NCBI RefSeq assembly: GCF_001544215.1
Contig: NZ_BCQB01000033.1
Location: 1-33,514, forward strand
DNA: 33,514 nucleotides
Source of the DNA: Enterococcus durans NBRC 100479 = LMG 10746
GTDB taxonomy: Bacteria; Bacillota; Bacilli; Lactobacillales; Enterococcaceae
Direction of reading: 5' to 3'
A model generated the notes under the pieces. It did not search any database and had not been told where the DNA came from. It worked only from the letters and a program-made list of their open reading frames with translations. The translations under genes were made by a program, and so were the position numbers. The stretch's first letter is position 1; each line of letters opens with the position of its first letter. This document shows, piece after piece, positions 8,972 through 17,587 of this stretch.

Positions 8972-9067
8972 AAACTCGGAAATAAGCCAAGACTCACAAA
9001 AATTTGAAAAGAAATTTCCGTGAGTCTCTTCTTATTCTTCGAGTTGAGCACTTCTGTCCCGATTTCT
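8972..9067. repeat. Diverged copy of the dispersed palindromic element (copy D)
   Basis: Nested inverted repeats run AACTCG, AATAAG, GACTCAC, AATTT and back through AAATT, GTGAGTC, CTTATT and CGAGTT, giving one long hairpin. The minus strand resembles the 5' half of the copy at 19621-19816 (GGGACAGAAGTG, then CTTTTCAAATTTTTGTGA). It sits between two convergent genes and probably terminates both. Confidence 0.7.
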
Positions 9068-9103
9068 TTTTTGGGGCTACTTGTTGAAGTCCATCATATT
9101 CGC

Positions 9104-9667
9104 TTATTCGATCACCAATACGCCTTCTTTAAGGGCGAATGGATTTTGATCATTGATATGGTCATAGAACATGATACCGTTGATATGGTCGATCTCATGT
9201 TGGACAACGATTGATTCATAATTTTTCAAACGAATCTTGTGTTTTTCCCCATTCATATCATAGTAAGAAACAGTGATTTTAGCATGACGTACGACATAGC
9301 CTGGAACTTCACGATCGACAGATAGACACCCTTCGCCTTCACCCAAGCAAGCATCTTGTACAGAATGGCTCAAAATTTTTGGATTATACATCACAGTACT
9401 CAATGTTGGTTCAGTTGCTTCTGGATCAGGACTTGGTACGTGAACAGCAATAATGCGCTTGGAAATATCAAGTTGGGGCGCTGCTAAACCAACACCACCA
9501 CGTAGATTTAATTCTTCTGCCTTCACAGGATCTTGGCTGTTTTTTAAAAATTCAAGCATTTCTTTTCCTAGTGAGATATCTTCTTCACTTAATGGGAGGG
9601 AAACTTCCTCAGCGATTTCGCGCAACGTTGGGTTTCCTTCACGAATGATATTATCCATTGTAATCAT
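9104..9667 (-). CDS. def: Peptide deformylase
   Basis: Metallohydrolase that removes the N-formyl group from new proteins at the ribosome exit. All three signature motifs are intact in 187 residues: GVGLAAPQ (58-65), EGCLS (112-116, metal ligand C114) and HEIDH (157-161, two His ligands and the catalytic Glu). The length and the insertion between motifs 1 and 2 fit the longer type 2 enzymes of Gram-positive cocci. ATG 9667 follows AAGGGG by about 11 bases; a second in-frame ATG at 9658 is possible. It is transcribed alone, divergently from rpsO, with a TATAAT box at 9716-9721. Confidence 0.96.
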   Translation of the reverse strand: MITMDNIIREGNPTLREIAEEVSLPLSEEDISLGKEMLEFLKNSQDPVKAEELNLRGGVGLAAPQLDISKRIIAVHVPSPDPEATEPTLSTVMYNPKILSHSVQDACLGEGEGCLSVDREVPGYVVRHAKITVSYYDMNGEKHKIRLKNYESIVVQHEIDHINGIMFYDHINDQNPFALKEGVLVIE

Positions 9668-9715
9668 GGAATATGTACCCCTTTCTTCTAAAACGATTCA
9701 TCAGTCTGTTTTCGG

Positions 9716-9721
9716 ATTATA
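9716..9721 (-). promoter_or_regulatory. -10 box for def
   Basis: Minus-strand TATAAT lies about 50 bases before the def start. The -35 region is only a T-rich stretch with no clear TTGACA, so the call rests on the -10 box alone. Confidence 0.45.
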
Positions 9722-9837
9722 GTTTAACATAAATTTTAAAAAGTAGTAGTAGGATTGTTTGATAAACTAAATTTTCTTAATGATTCTTCACTTGATTTCT
9801 AACGTATATTCAGGTAAAGTATAGCTGTGTGCTCAAG

Positions 9838-9905
9838 GCATACCGCCTGTCACTTGGTTAAGCGAATCACCAACGTTTTACTCAGTCACAGGGGAATAAT
9901 CGAAA
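9838..9905 (+). promoter_or_regulatory. Candidate S15 autoregulatory leader before rpsO
   Basis: Just upstream of the rpsO ribosome site, CCTGT-ACT (9846-9853) pairs with AGT-ACAGG (9884-9892) and encloses the hairpin TTGGT (9854-9858) / ACCAA (9869-9873). A smaller GGC/GCC hairpin precedes it. Junction-type S15-binding leaders are known upstream of rpsO in other Firmicutes; assignment here is by position and hand folding only. A weak promoter TTGATT-17-TAAAGT lies upstream. Confidence 0.4.
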
Positions 9906-9917
9906 GAGGTGAAAGAA

Positions 9918-10187
9918 ATGGCAATTTCAAAAGAACGTAAAAATGAAATCATCACAGACTATGCACGCCATGAAGGAGATACTGGTTCTCCAGAAGTACA
10001 AATCGCTGTATTAACTGAAGAAATCAACCACTTGAACGAACATGCACGTGTGCATAAAAAAGATCATCATTCATACCGCGGCCTAATGAAAAAAGTTGGT
10101 CACCGTCGTAACTTGTTAGCTTACTTACGTAAAACTGACGTTCAACGTTACCGCGAATTGATCAAACGTTTAGGTCTACGTCGTTAA
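9918..10187 (+). CDS. rpsO: 30S ribosomal protein S15
   Basis: Small-subunit protein that binds 16S rRNA early in assembly. The 89 residues match S15 throughout, including [20 protein letters not shown], the [25 protein letters not shown] core and a basic LRR end. I chose ATG 9918 because the in-frame GTG at 9909 lies inside the GAGGTGA ribosome site. It is followed by a terminator and then pnp, the usual rpsO-pnp order in Firmicutes. Confidence 0.97.
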   Translation: MAISKERKNEIITDYARHEGDTGSPEVQIAVLTEEINHLNEHARVHKKDHHSYRGLMKKVGHRRNLLAYLRKTDVQRYRELIKRLGLRR

Positions 10188-10200
10188 TTTTAACAAAAAG

Positions 10201-10230
10201 AGTGGGGTTCAAACGAATCTCACTTTTTTT
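10201..10230 (+). terminator. Terminator after rpsO
   Basis: AGTGGGGTTC (10201-10210) pairs over all ten positions, with G-U pairs, with GAATCTCACT (10215-10224), followed by a run of T. Confidence 0.85.
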
Positions 10231-10280
10231 ACTGTGATACCTCAATCAACCATTTCGTGAAAAAGCATGATGGACTCCTA

Positions 10281-10331
10281 CTAACCAAATGAAAGCTATC
10301 AAGCTGCGTTTGGCGGTTTTCATTTGTTTAG
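10281..10331 (+). promoter_or_regulatory. Long hairpin in the pnp leader
   Basis: CTAACCAAATGAAA (10281-10294) pairs with TTTCATTTGTTTAG (10318-10331), 14 positions with one mismatch, about 40 bases before pnp. In E. coli a pnp leader hairpin is cut by RNase III and mediates autocontrol. A similar role here is inference; with its weak T tail it could instead be a second terminator. Confidence 0.5.
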
Positions 10332-10368
10332 TAGCGTCTTGCTTTCACGGGAAAGAAAAGGAGTAATT

Positions 10369-12492
10369 ATGTCAGAAAAACAAGTATTCAAAACGACATG
10401 GGGCGGCCGTCCCCTACAAATCGAAGTCGGTCAATTAGCAAAACAAGCCAATGGAGCAGTATTAGTCCGTTATGGCGATACAGTGGTCTTAAGTGCGGCT
10501 GTAGCATCAAAAGAAGCAAAAGATACAGATTTCTTCCCATTGACAATCAACTATGAAGAAAAAATGTATGCGGCTGGGAAGATCCCTGGGGGTTTCATCA
10601 AACGTGAAGGACGTCCAAGTACAGAAGCTACTTTGACTGCTCGTTTGATCGACCGTCCGATCCGTCCGATGTTTGCGGATGGCTTCCGTAATGAAGTCCA
10701 AGTAACAAATATCGTGATGAGTGTCGAAACAGATTGTTCACCAGCAATGGCTGCTATGCTAGGTTCTTCACTTGCGTTATCGATTTCTGATATCCCATTT
10801 GATGGACCAATCGCTGGAGTAGAAGTTGGTCGTGTCAACGGTGAATATGTCTTGAATCCGACTGTTGAACAAGCAGAACAAACAGATATCGAACTAAGTG
10901 TTGCGGGAACAAAACAAGCAATCAACATGGTTGAAAGTGGCGCTAAAGAAGTATCTGAAGAAGACATGTTAGGCGCATTGCTTTTTGGTTTTGACGCAAT
11001 CAAAGAATTAGTGGCTTTCCAAGAAGAAATCGTTCAAGCAGTGGGCAAAGAAAAAATGGAAGTTTCTTTACTACAAGTAGATGCTGGCTTGAAAAAAGAA
11101 ATTTTTGATGCTTCATACGGTACGATGAAAGCGGCCGTTATGACTGAAGAAAAATTGGCTCGTGAAGACAACATCGAACAAGTGAAGATCGATATTCGTG
11201 AAGCTTATGCAGAAAAATTTGCTGGACACGAAGAAGAAGATCATTTATTAAAAGAAGTCAAACAAATCACGGAAGACCTTGAAAAAGATGTGGTACGTGA
11301 ATTGATCACGATCGATAAAATCCGTCCTGATGGTCGTAAACTAGACGAAATCCGTCCATTGTCTTCCGAAACAGGCTTGTTGCCACGTGTCCATGGTTCT
11401 GGGTTGTTTACTCGTGGACAAACACAAGCATTATCTGCATGTACTCTTGCACCATTAGGGGAACACCAAATCATTGATGGACTTGGTGTGGAAGTCAGCA
11501 AACGATTTATCCACCATTACAATTTCCCTCAATTCTCTGTAGGTTCAACTGGGCGTGCTGGTTCACCAGGCCGTCGTGAAATCGGTCATGGAGCATTAGG
11601 CGAACGTGCATTAGCACAAGTGATCCCTTCAGAAGAAGACTTTCCTTATACAATCCGTTTAGTAGCGGAAGTATTGGAATCAAATGGTTCTTCTTCACAA
11701 GCAAGTATCTGTGCGGGTACATTAGCATTGATGGATGCAGGTGTTCCTATCAAAGCACCAGTAGCAGGTATTGCTATGGGACTTGTATCAGATGGCGAAA
11801 ACTATACGATTTTAACGGATATCCAAGGGTTAGAAGATCATCTAGGCGACATGGACTTCAAAGTAGCTGGAACAAAAGAAGGTATCACAGCACTTCAAAT
11901 GGATATCAAAATCCAAGGAATCACGGAACAAATCTTAAAAGAAGCATTGACACAAGCAAAACAAGCACGGATGGAAATCTTAGAAGAATTGACTTCAACG
12001 ATTGCTGCACCACGTGAAGAATTAAGCCAATATGCACCGAAGATCGAAATGATCCAAATCGATCCAGCGAAAATCAAAGATGTGATCGGTAAAGGTGGAG
12101 ACACTATCAACGGTATCATCGAAGAAACTGGTGTAAAAATCGATATCGATCAAGATGGTAAAGTAAGTATTGCTTCTTCGGATAAAGAAATGATCCAAAA
12201 AGCAATCAAAATCATTGAAGACTTGACTAAAGAAGTGAAAGTCGGCGAAGTTTACCTTGGTAAAGTCGTTCGAATTGAAAAGTTTGGGGCTTTCGTCAAC
12301 TTGATCAAAGGAAAAGATGGACTTGTCCATATCTCTCAACTAGCAAACGAACGTGTGAATAAAGTAGAAGATGTTCTTAAACTTGGAGATGAAGTACTTG
12401 TAAAAGTTACTGAAATCGACAAACAAGGACGAGTAAATCTTTCAAGAAAAGCAATGCTAGCTAAAGATGGTACTGAAAAAACAACAAACTAA
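10369..12492 (+). CDS. pnp: Polyribonucleotide nucleotidyltransferase (PNPase)
   Basis: 3'-to-5' phosphorolytic exoribonuclease of the RNA degradation machinery. The 707 residues show the full order: first RNase PH domain ([19 protein letters not shown] onward), helical linker, second RNase PH domain with the catalytic region around [32 protein letters not shown] domain ([20 protein letters not shown]) and S1 domain ([20 protein letters not shown] to [20 protein letters not shown]). ATG 10369 has AAAAGGAG upstream; an upstream in-frame ATG at 10324 lies within the leader hairpin and is unlikely. It follows rpsO after a terminator, so readthrough or its own promoter must drive it. Confidence 0.98.
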   Translation: MSEKQVFKTTWGGRPLQIEVGQLAKQANGAVLVRYGDTVVLSAAVASKEAKDTDFFPLTINYEEKMYAAGKIPGGFIKREGRPSTEATLTARLIDRPIRPMFADGFRNEVQVTNIVMSVETDCSPAMAAMLGSSLALSISDIPFDGPIAGVEVGRVNGEYVLNPTVEQAEQTDIELSVAGTKQAINMVESGAKEVSEEDMLGALLFGFDAIKELVAFQEEIVQAVGKEKMEVSLLQVDAGLKKEIFDASYGTMKAAVMTEEKLAREDNIEQVKIDIREAYAEKFAGHEEEDHLLKEVKQITEDLEKDVVRELITIDKIRPDGRKLDEIRPLSSETGLLPRVHGSGLFTRGQTQALSACTLAPLGEHQIIDGLGVEVSKRFIHHYNFPQFSVGSTGRAGSPGRREIGHGALGERALAQVIPSEEDFPYTIRLVAEVLESNGSSSQASICAGTLALMDAGVPIKAPVAGIAMGLVSDGENYTILTDIQGLEDHLGDMDFKVAGTKEGITALQMDIKIQGITEQILKEALTQAKQARMEILEELTSTIAAPREELSQYAPKIEMIQIDPAKIKDVIGKGGDTINGIIEETGVKIDIDQDGKVSIASSDKEMIQKAIKIIEDLTKEVKVGEVYLGKVVRIEKFGAFVNLIKGKDGLVHISQLANERVNKVEDVLKLGDEVLVKVTEIDKQGRVNLSRKAMLAKDGTEKTTN

Positions 12493-12649
12493 TCGAAGAA
12501 ATTTAGATTCAATGTTTTTTCTAATGAATATGTCTGGAGCAACAGATGGGGAAGAACCTCAATAAATAAGTGGATTTTGCGGGATTTGTTTTTCAAATTT
12601 TTGAGAAGACCGATTTTTTGAGAGTAACTCCCACTGTCCACTCCAAACG

Positions 12650-12695
12650 AAAGAACGAGAGAAAAGTATGTTTACTTTTGTCTCGTTCTTTTTTG
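12650..12695 (+). terminator. Terminator after pnp
   Basis: AAAGAACGAGA-AAAAGTA and TACTTTT-TCTCGTTCTTT form a near-perfect stem of about 18 pairs around a 4-base loop, followed by TTTT. It lies 160 bases after the pnp stop. The stretch between holds no gene that I can support, only a possible worn relative of the dispersed element near 12540-12620. Confidence 0.9.
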
Positions 12696-12744
12696 TCTGA
12701 GCAAAACTATCTGAAACTTACAGTCACATAGCCAACTTCGATAG

Positions 12745-13665
12745 TTATTGTATCGTGCGCCTACTTTTTTCGGCGTGAAATTCAGCGTTACGTGAAGTGC
12801 GGTATTCGCTCATCGTTTGCCCTGTTTCGCGTTTGAATTTTTTATAGAGTACAGAAGGATTGGTGTAACCTAATTTTTCGGCAATCGAGCAAGTCGTCTC
12901 ATTGGTAAAAGCCAATAATTTTTTGGTATTGGCGATTTTTAGCTGAGTGTAATAAGCGGAAAAACTTAGATTCAAATTGCGTTGGAACAGCTTCTTCAAG
13001 GTGCTGATCGAACAGTTCAACTCTTGGGCTAATTCTGATAACCGATAGACTTTGTCAGGGTGGTCATTTAAGACGGCGGTCGCGCGGTCGATTAGAGTCA
13101 CATCAAGTTCATTTACAGGTGGTAGGGCATCAACAAATGTGGCTTGGTACTTGCCAAGTTTGATTTTATCTTCCAATTGGGTAGTGATCAATTGTACAAT
13201 GGATTCACCATGACGCACGAGCAAAGTGATTTTTTCATCTTCTGACAGTGGATGCTGATGGTAAAATTGGATCAATTGAGGAGTGAATTGTTCAACTTCT
13301 TTTTTCTGAGTGGTCACAACAGACGGAATCAATGTGTAGTTTTGCTGTTTCAATTGACCGATAAAAAGGGTGCCGACATGCCGTCCATCAGCGTAAATCG
13401 GGAAAACGATGTTCACGAATTGATAGGGACAACGATAAATCAAATACGATTTTTTTTGTTGGATACAGTGAGTAGCAGCGCGGCGATCAGATTGCAAACA
13501 AACCTCTTTTGAACGGGCAGTTTCACAAAAAAGACAAGCGTTGGTGATTTCCGTTACTGGTTCACCTTGACTATCAATCAATAAGAGTGATGCACCTAAT
13601 AATTTGGTGGTTGTTTCTTGAAGAGTTTGCCAAGTCTCTAAATCCTTTTTCAATTGCCGTAACAT
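12745..13665 (-). CDS. AraC-family regulator with a PocR sensory domain
   Basis: A 306-residue transcription factor. Residues about 5-165 form a PocR-type ligand domain with a cysteine-rich centre (C44-x2-C47, C56, C67, C79) and the segment FPIYADGRHVGTLFIGQL. Residues about 190-290 form the double helix-turn-helix AraC domain (LSELAQELNCSISTLKKLFQ, SIAEKLGYTNPSVLYKKFKRETGQTMSEYR). PocR domains are thought to sense small compounds; the type member controls propanediol use. I chose ATG 13665 because AAAGGAGG precedes it; a longer frame from 13770 lacks a site. No catabolic operon lies beside it, so its targets are elsewhere or are the divergent Rgg/ABC genes. Confidence 0.88.
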   Translation of the reverse strand: MLRQLKKDLETWQTLQETTTKLLGASLLLIDSQGEPVTEITNACLFCETARSKEVCLQSDRRAATHCIQQKKSYLIYRCPYQFVNIVFPIYADGRHVGTLFIGQLKQQNYTLIPSVVTTQKKEVEQFTPQLIQFYHQHPLSEDEKITLLVRHGESIVQLITTQLEDKIKLGKYQATFVDALPPVNELDVTLIDRATAVLNDHPDKVYRLSELAQELNCSISTLKKLFQRNLNLSFSAYYTQLKIANTKKLLAFTNETTCSIAEKLGYTNPSVLYKKFKRETGQTMSEYRTSRNAEFHAEKSRRTIQ

Positions 13666-13848
13666 ATGATTACCTCCTTTTTTAATGAAAGTATATGTCG
13701 AATACAGAGCTTTGTAGTTTTTCGCTTTGTTTTTGTATTTCTTCATATTACAAATAATGAAGGCTTTCATCTTTGTTGTGAATATTTTATACTAATAGTG
13801 GTAGTTATTGTTGCATCGTAGTGAATTAGTCCTTTATGTGATATTATC

Positions 13849-13902
13849 CTACAATGATGGAACTAGTTCCCAAATATTATCACCAACTGCGTATAAGTAC
13901 AT
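13849..13902 (-). CDS. Possible 17-residue peptide gene, divergent from the Rgg-like regulator
   Basis: The frame MYLYAVGDNIWELVPSL starts at ATG 13902 behind a very strong ribosome site (GAGGAGGGGG, then 3 bases). It lies about 100 bases from the divergent Rgg-like gene and 180 bases upstream of the AraC-type gene on its own strand. It could be a signalling peptide read by the Rgg protein, or a leader peptide of the AraC-type gene. It lacks the basic start and hydrophobic core of known SHP precursors. Only the ribosome site and position support it. Confidence 0.35.
   Translation of the reverse strand: MYLYAVGDNIWELVPSL
13859..13870. promoter_or_regulatory. Perfect 12-base palindrome, candidate operator
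   Basis: GGAACTAGTTCC is a perfect palindrome in the control region between the AraC-type gene and the Rgg-like gene, inside the possible 17-residue peptide frame. It could bind either regulator; no second copy is evident nearby. Confidence 0.35.
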
Positions 13903-14001
13903 ACTATCCCCCTCCTCGCTTTTGATAACTTCATTATGTAGGAGGAATTCATCTTTTTCTTAGAAAAGTATGGTATTTCGTCATAAAAAGGAGACGTGAA
14001 C

Positions 14002-14844
14002 ATGGATCATTCGAGTTTAATCAAAAAGCTAAGACTGGAACGAGGACTATCGCAAAAAAAATTAGCGCAAGGTATTTCACAAAGAAGCACGTTAGCTTCA
14101 TTTGAAAATAATGCGACAAAAATATCTTATAATATTTTGATTCAATATTTAGACCGAATGAATGTCACCTTAGAAGAATACCAATTTATGCTTGATGGTA
14201 ATAATTTGAGTGAAAAAAGAAAGTTATCAAAAGTTTTTTTTGACAAGCTTCGTCGACACTATGACTCAGAATTTGCCAAATTCCTGAATGAGCAATATTA
14301 TTCGACGGATGATTATTATTACAAACTTTTGCATGCTAGCTATGTTCTGATTAGGAAAAGAGAAAACGATGCTATTCAAGTCGATTCTATAGGTGCTCAA
14401 AAAATCATTAAGGATTATCTTGATTCCATCGAAAATTGGGGCAGGTTCGAACTATCGATTTTTATCAATACGTTATTTTGTTTTAGTGATGAGTATATTT
14501 TCGATCACTCGAAACGCTCAGTCAAAAAAATGAAAACGTATGTTGATGACCTATATTTTAATCGCGATATGGCGTCTTTTTTGATTAATGGAACGCAGTT
14601 GGCTTTTGAACGAGATTCAACTGAACTTTTCACTTATTTCTTTAGAGAACTAAAACAGTTTTCTGACAAATTTAATAGCACGGATGCAAAAATTGCATGG
14701 AAAGTTTTCTCTTTTTTATCGACGGATGATATTTACGATCAACAGAAAAAGGCGGAACTGGTTTTTGCTTTACATTTTTGGGAGAAGGATAATTATGTAC
14801 GCTATGTAGAAGAAAAAATCAATTTGCTTGGTGATGTAAAATGA
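14002..14844 (+). CDS. Rgg/GadR/MutR-like transcriptional regulator
   Basis: A 280-residue regulator. Residues 3-60 form an XRE-type helix-turn-helix (LIKKLRLERGLSQKKLAQGISQ, RSTLASFENN, YNILIQYLDRMNVTLEEY). The rest is all helical and fits the C-terminal repeat domain that in Rgg proteins dimerises and binds small peptides. ATG 14002 is 8 bases after AAGGAG; an in-frame GTG at 13996 is too close to that site. The ABC exporter 520 bases downstream on the same strand is a likely target, because Rgg-type genes often sit beside the operon they control. The family call rests on architecture and length; the inducing peptide is unknown. Confidence 0.8.
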   Translation: MDHSSLIKKLRLERGLSQKKLAQGISQRSTLASFENNATKISYNILIQYLDRMNVTLEEYQFMLDGNNLSEKRKLSKVFFDKLRRHYDSEFAKFLNEQYYSTDDYYYKLLHASYVLIRKRENDAIQVDSIGAQKIIKDYLDSIENWGRFELSIFINTLFCFSDEYIFDHSKRSVKKMKTYVDDLYFNRDMASFLINGTQLAFERDSTELFTYFFRELKQFSDKFNSTDAKIAWKVFSFLSTDDIYDQQKKAELVFALHFWEKDNYVRYVEEKINLLGDVK

Positions 14845-15366
14845 AGGTACAGATAAATGTTAAGCCAACAAAGTAATAGGTCTCAATTTTTTTGATACAT
14901 AAAAATGCCTAAAAAGTATAAATATCAGTGATGAAATTCAGTTGGTGTAAATTTAGTAAATTGTACCTAGAATTCGATATCCTTGCAAGTATATTATGGT
15001 ATGTTTAGGTATTATTGATAGTTCATCGAGATTGAAAATGTATAAATACCCCAAATGGAAGCGAAGAGTATCTCTAAAAACATACCAATTCGTTCTTTTT
15101 TGCGATATCATAAATGTATTCCAAAAAAATTTTAAGAATGAGTAGACACTAAATTATCTGAATTATCAGAAAAAACTCCGAGGATTTTTTTATTGTCGAA
15201 CAACAGTATCCATACAAAGTAAATGAAGTATTTCGAAATGTATAATTTTAAAAATTGGATCGAACAACGAAAGAAAATCGTATTGTAACTTGGATAAATC
15301 ATAAATTGGTAAATATCTAAGTTTGCTGATGTACAAATAGTAGTATGGAAATAGGGGGTAAAGGAA
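14845..15366. other. AT-rich gap between the Rgg-like gene and the ABC exporter
   Basis: No gene can be supported in these 520 bases. A 49-codon frame at 14996-15145 (+) has no ribosome site. An 11-codon frame (MKVQINVKPTK) overlaps the regulator stop as ATGA at 14841. TCGAACAAC occurs twice (near 15196 and 15260). The length suggests a regulated promoter with a long leader, but no clear -35/-10 pair is visible. Confidence 0.4.
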
Positions 15367-16956
15367 ATGAAAAAAACGGGTTATCTTTTTAGTGGCTTAA
15401 TGGCGCTTGAACCAGTTTTTACTTCATGGGCGTTCTCAAGAGTTTTTGTCTTGGTTTCAGGACATTCTTATCAAACAATTGTTCAATTTATTGGTTTGGT
15501 CTTAGCTTTCTTTGTTTTATTTGCTGGGATAAAGGCGGCTAGAACATGGTTTGTCAACCAATATGTCAAAGAAGTAAACGCGGACATCAAGCATTCGGTA
15601 CTGATGCAAGAATATGAGAATCAAATAAAGCACGAGACAGAAATTACCCCTGGTAGAGTTGAAAAAACGATTTCCTTTATCCAGAATGACTGTAAACAAT
15701 ATGAAGAAAAAAACTTGATGCTTCGGTTTGACGTTGTCAGATTAGGGACGACAGCTGTCTTTTCCATTCTTTTTGCTGTGTACAATAGTGCTTTATTAGC
15801 TGTTATTTTTGTTGCATTTTCTTTTTTGCCGATAATTGTCCAACATTTTACGAAAGATAAAGTAAAAAATGCGACTCAAGCATGGACGAAGCAGGCGAAA
15901 GAATTTTATTTAGCGATGACTGAATTTTTAAAAGGCCTACCTGCTTTTTATCAGTACGGAGCGATTGGCGAAAATGAAAAAGTGCTCCAAGGGGAAATTG
16001 ATAAAATCGAAACAAAAAACAAAAATATGAAAACGACGTTATCTTTGGCTGGAGTAATGATTGAATTGATTGGCTATATTGCTTTTTTCATTCCGATCGG
16101 CTTTGGGATTGTTTTTGTGAATGCTCAGATGATTACGTTAGCAGCTTTTATGGCTGTTCTTAACGTGAACAATGGCATCATCAATTCGATCATCAGCTTA
16201 ATGAATATCAAAAATTCGATTGATAGTGTGTCAGCTATCGAAACCGAGATAAAAGATACAACGAGTACTAAGCTGTCACCAGTTATTGATTTGTCATCGA
16301 AAAGCAATCAGTTTGAATCACTGAAATTGGAGGGCGTTCAATTTCAGTATAATGGCAAAGAAATCTTGTCCGCCGTTGATTTGCAGATAAATAGTGGAGA
16401 AAGAATTTTGATTCAAGGAAAATCTGGCGCAGGTAAATCAACATTACTAAAAATCATTGAAGGGCGGATCATACCAGATGCCGGTCGTTTGACGATGAAT
16501 GGGACTTTTGCATCAACATCTGATGTGAACCATCTATTTGGTATCATTCATCAAAAACCTATCATTTTTAAAAATACATTGCTTTATAACTTGACGCTAG
16601 GAAAAACGATCGACTTAAAAATAATCGAAGAGGCATGTGAAAAGGCAAATCTGACAGAACTCGTTGCCAGATTTGGTTTAACTGGGAATCAACGTCTTGA
16701 CCCTGATTCAAATCTTTCAGGAGGAGAGATGAAACGAATCGAAATCGCTAGATCACTGGTTTTTGATCGACCGATTCTAATCGTTGATGAAGGAACGGCT
16801 TCTTTAGACGAACAAACTTCAGCAGAAATACACGAGAATCTATTCTCGTTAGGGCGCACGATCATCGAGGTAGATCACCACATTCCGCAGAATTTATTGA
16901 ATCACTATAGTCAACGGTTGGTGCTGGAATCTGGTAAGTTGAGCAAAGAGATATAG
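15367..16956 (+). CDS. ABC exporter half-transporter (fused membrane and ATPase domains)
   Basis: A 529-residue exporter subunit. Residues 1-290 carry about five to six membrane helices of an ABC type I exporter fold. Residues 318-529 form the ATPase: Walker A GKSGAGKST (351-359), Q-loop Q396, signature LSGGEMKR (450-457), Walker B ILIVDE (470-475) and an H-loop EVDHH (501-505). The ATPase most resembles CydC/peptide-exporter types. Only one half is present, so it must form a homodimer or pair with a distant partner. There is no peptidase C39 domain. ATG 15367 follows GGGGGTAAAGG. The Rgg-like gene upstream probably controls it. Substrate unknown: peptide, lipid or toxic compound are all possible. 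Confidence 0.88.
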   Translation: MKKTGYLFSGLMALEPVFTSWAFSRVFVLVSGHSYQTIVQFIGLVLAFFVLFAGIKAARTWFVNQYVKEVNADIKHSVLMQEYENQIKHETEITPGRVEKTISFIQNDCKQYEEKNLMLRFDVVRLGTTAVFSILFAVYNSALLAVIFVAFSFLPIIVQHFTKDKVKNATQAWTKQAKEFYLAMTEFLKGLPAFYQYGAIGENEKVLQGEIDKIETKNKNMKTTLSLAGVMIELIGYIAFFIPIGFGIVFVNAQMITLAAFMAVLNVNNGIINSIISLMNIKNSIDSVSAIETEIKDTTSTKLSPVIDLSSKSNQFESLKLEGVQFQYNGKEILSAVDLQINSGERILIQGKSGAGKSTLLKIIEGRIIPDAGRLTMNGTFASTSDVNHLFGIIHQKPIIFKNTLLYNLTLGKTIDLKIIEEACEKANLTELVARFGLTGNQRLDPDSNLSGGEMKRIEIARSLVFDRPILIVDEGTASLDEQTSAEIHENLFSLGRTIIEVDHHIPQNLLNHYSQRLVLESGKLSKEI

Positions 16957-17019
16957 ATCTATTTTTGGGGTAATCTCATTCTTTTATGAAAGTAACACAG
17001 TAAAAAGGAAGAAATATTT

Positions 17020-17053
17020 AGCTCATGGTGGTTTCATCATGATGCTTTTTTGT
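17020..17053 (+). terminator. Terminator after the ABC exporter
   Basis: AGC-TCATG-TG and CA-CATGA-GCT pair around GTTT with two single-base bulges, followed by TTTTTTG. Confidence 0.7.
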
Positions 17054-17137
17054 TTTTCATGATTAACTAATTGATTCTCGCTACAAAATTGGGAATAATC
17101 TCTATGGATACCAGATAAAAATCGAACCACTTAATCC

Positions 17138-17166
17138 TTGGTCGATTCGCTAAATCAGCGTAAAAT
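17138..17166 (+). promoter_or_regulatory. Promoter of the GlsB-like gene
   Basis: TTGGTC (17138-17143) and TAAAAT (17161-17166) are separated by 17 bases. A second TATAAT box follows at 17171-17176 and could be an alternative -10 element. Confidence 0.6.
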
Positions 17167-17204
17167 AGGCATATAATCAGTTTTTAGAAAAAGGAGGGAC
17201 CGAG

Positions 17205-17468
17205 ATGCTACACTTTTTACTGACATTGATTGTTGGAGGCATATTAGGACTTATTGCTAGCTTGATATTAAATGAAGAAGTACCAGGAGGTGCAACAGGC
17301 ATGGTATTGATCGGGTTCTTGGGTAGTTGGCTTGGCGAATCCATTCTTGGAGAGTTGGGTCCTTCTATCAGTGGCTTCTATCTTGTTCCTTCCTTGTTGG
17401 GGGCACTTTTTTGTCTAGGTGTTTATACGTTTTTAGCCGATTATATTCGCCGACATTATTGGAAATAA
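17205..17468 (+). CDS. GlsB/YeaQ/YmgE-family stress-response membrane protein
   Basis: An 87-residue membrane protein of the transglycosylase-associated (GlsB/YeaQ) family. It has three hydrophobic segments (3-22, 30-48, 58-78) with the glycine-rich family pattern IVGGILGLIASLI, GGATGMVLIGFLGSWLGE and LGALFCLGVYTFL. In enterococci GlsB proteins accompany Gls24-type general stress proteins; no gls24 is seen here. The biochemical role of the family is unknown. ATG 17205 follows AAGGAGG. It has its own promoter and no evident terminator before kup, so some readthrough into kup is possible. Confidence 0.88.
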   Translation: MLHFLLTLIVGGILGLIASLILNEEVPGGATGMVLIGFLGSWLGESILGELGPSISGFYLVPSLLGALFCLGVYTFLADYIRRHYWK

Positions 17469-17484
17469 AAAATAGCTGAAATGA

Positions 17485-17513
17485 TTGACACATTAGAATC
17501 TTCCTAAGATAAT
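17485..17513 (+). promoter_or_regulatory. Promoter of kup
   Basis: TTGACA (17485-17490) and GATAAT (17508-17513) are separated by 17 bases. The transcript would have a leader of about 68 bases, too short for a c-di-AMP riboswitch. Confidence 0.75.
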
Positions 17514-17587
17514 GAGGAGACACTTAGAAAAAATCTGAACAAAGACAGACTTTCAGGAGTGAATGTTAGAGGAAATGAGGAAGAAAG

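Noticed and set aside
12540-12620. A further copy of the dispersed palindrome after pnp
   Set aside because: Only a short TTTTCAAATTTTTG-like match and loose similarity remain, not enough to call it a copy.
13855-13926. A 23-codon plus-strand frame beginning MMELVPKYY
   Set aside because: It is antisense to the better supported 17-codon frame and lacks a ribosome site.
14841-14876. An 11-codon frame sharing ATGA with the Rgg-like stop
   Set aside because: Strongly hydrophilic, no ribosome site of its own, and too short to support from sequence alone.
14996-15145. A 49-codon plus-strand frame between the Rgg-like gene and the exporter
   Set aside because: No ribosome site, poor composition for a secreted peptide and no recognisable feature; chance is likely in AT-rich DNA.
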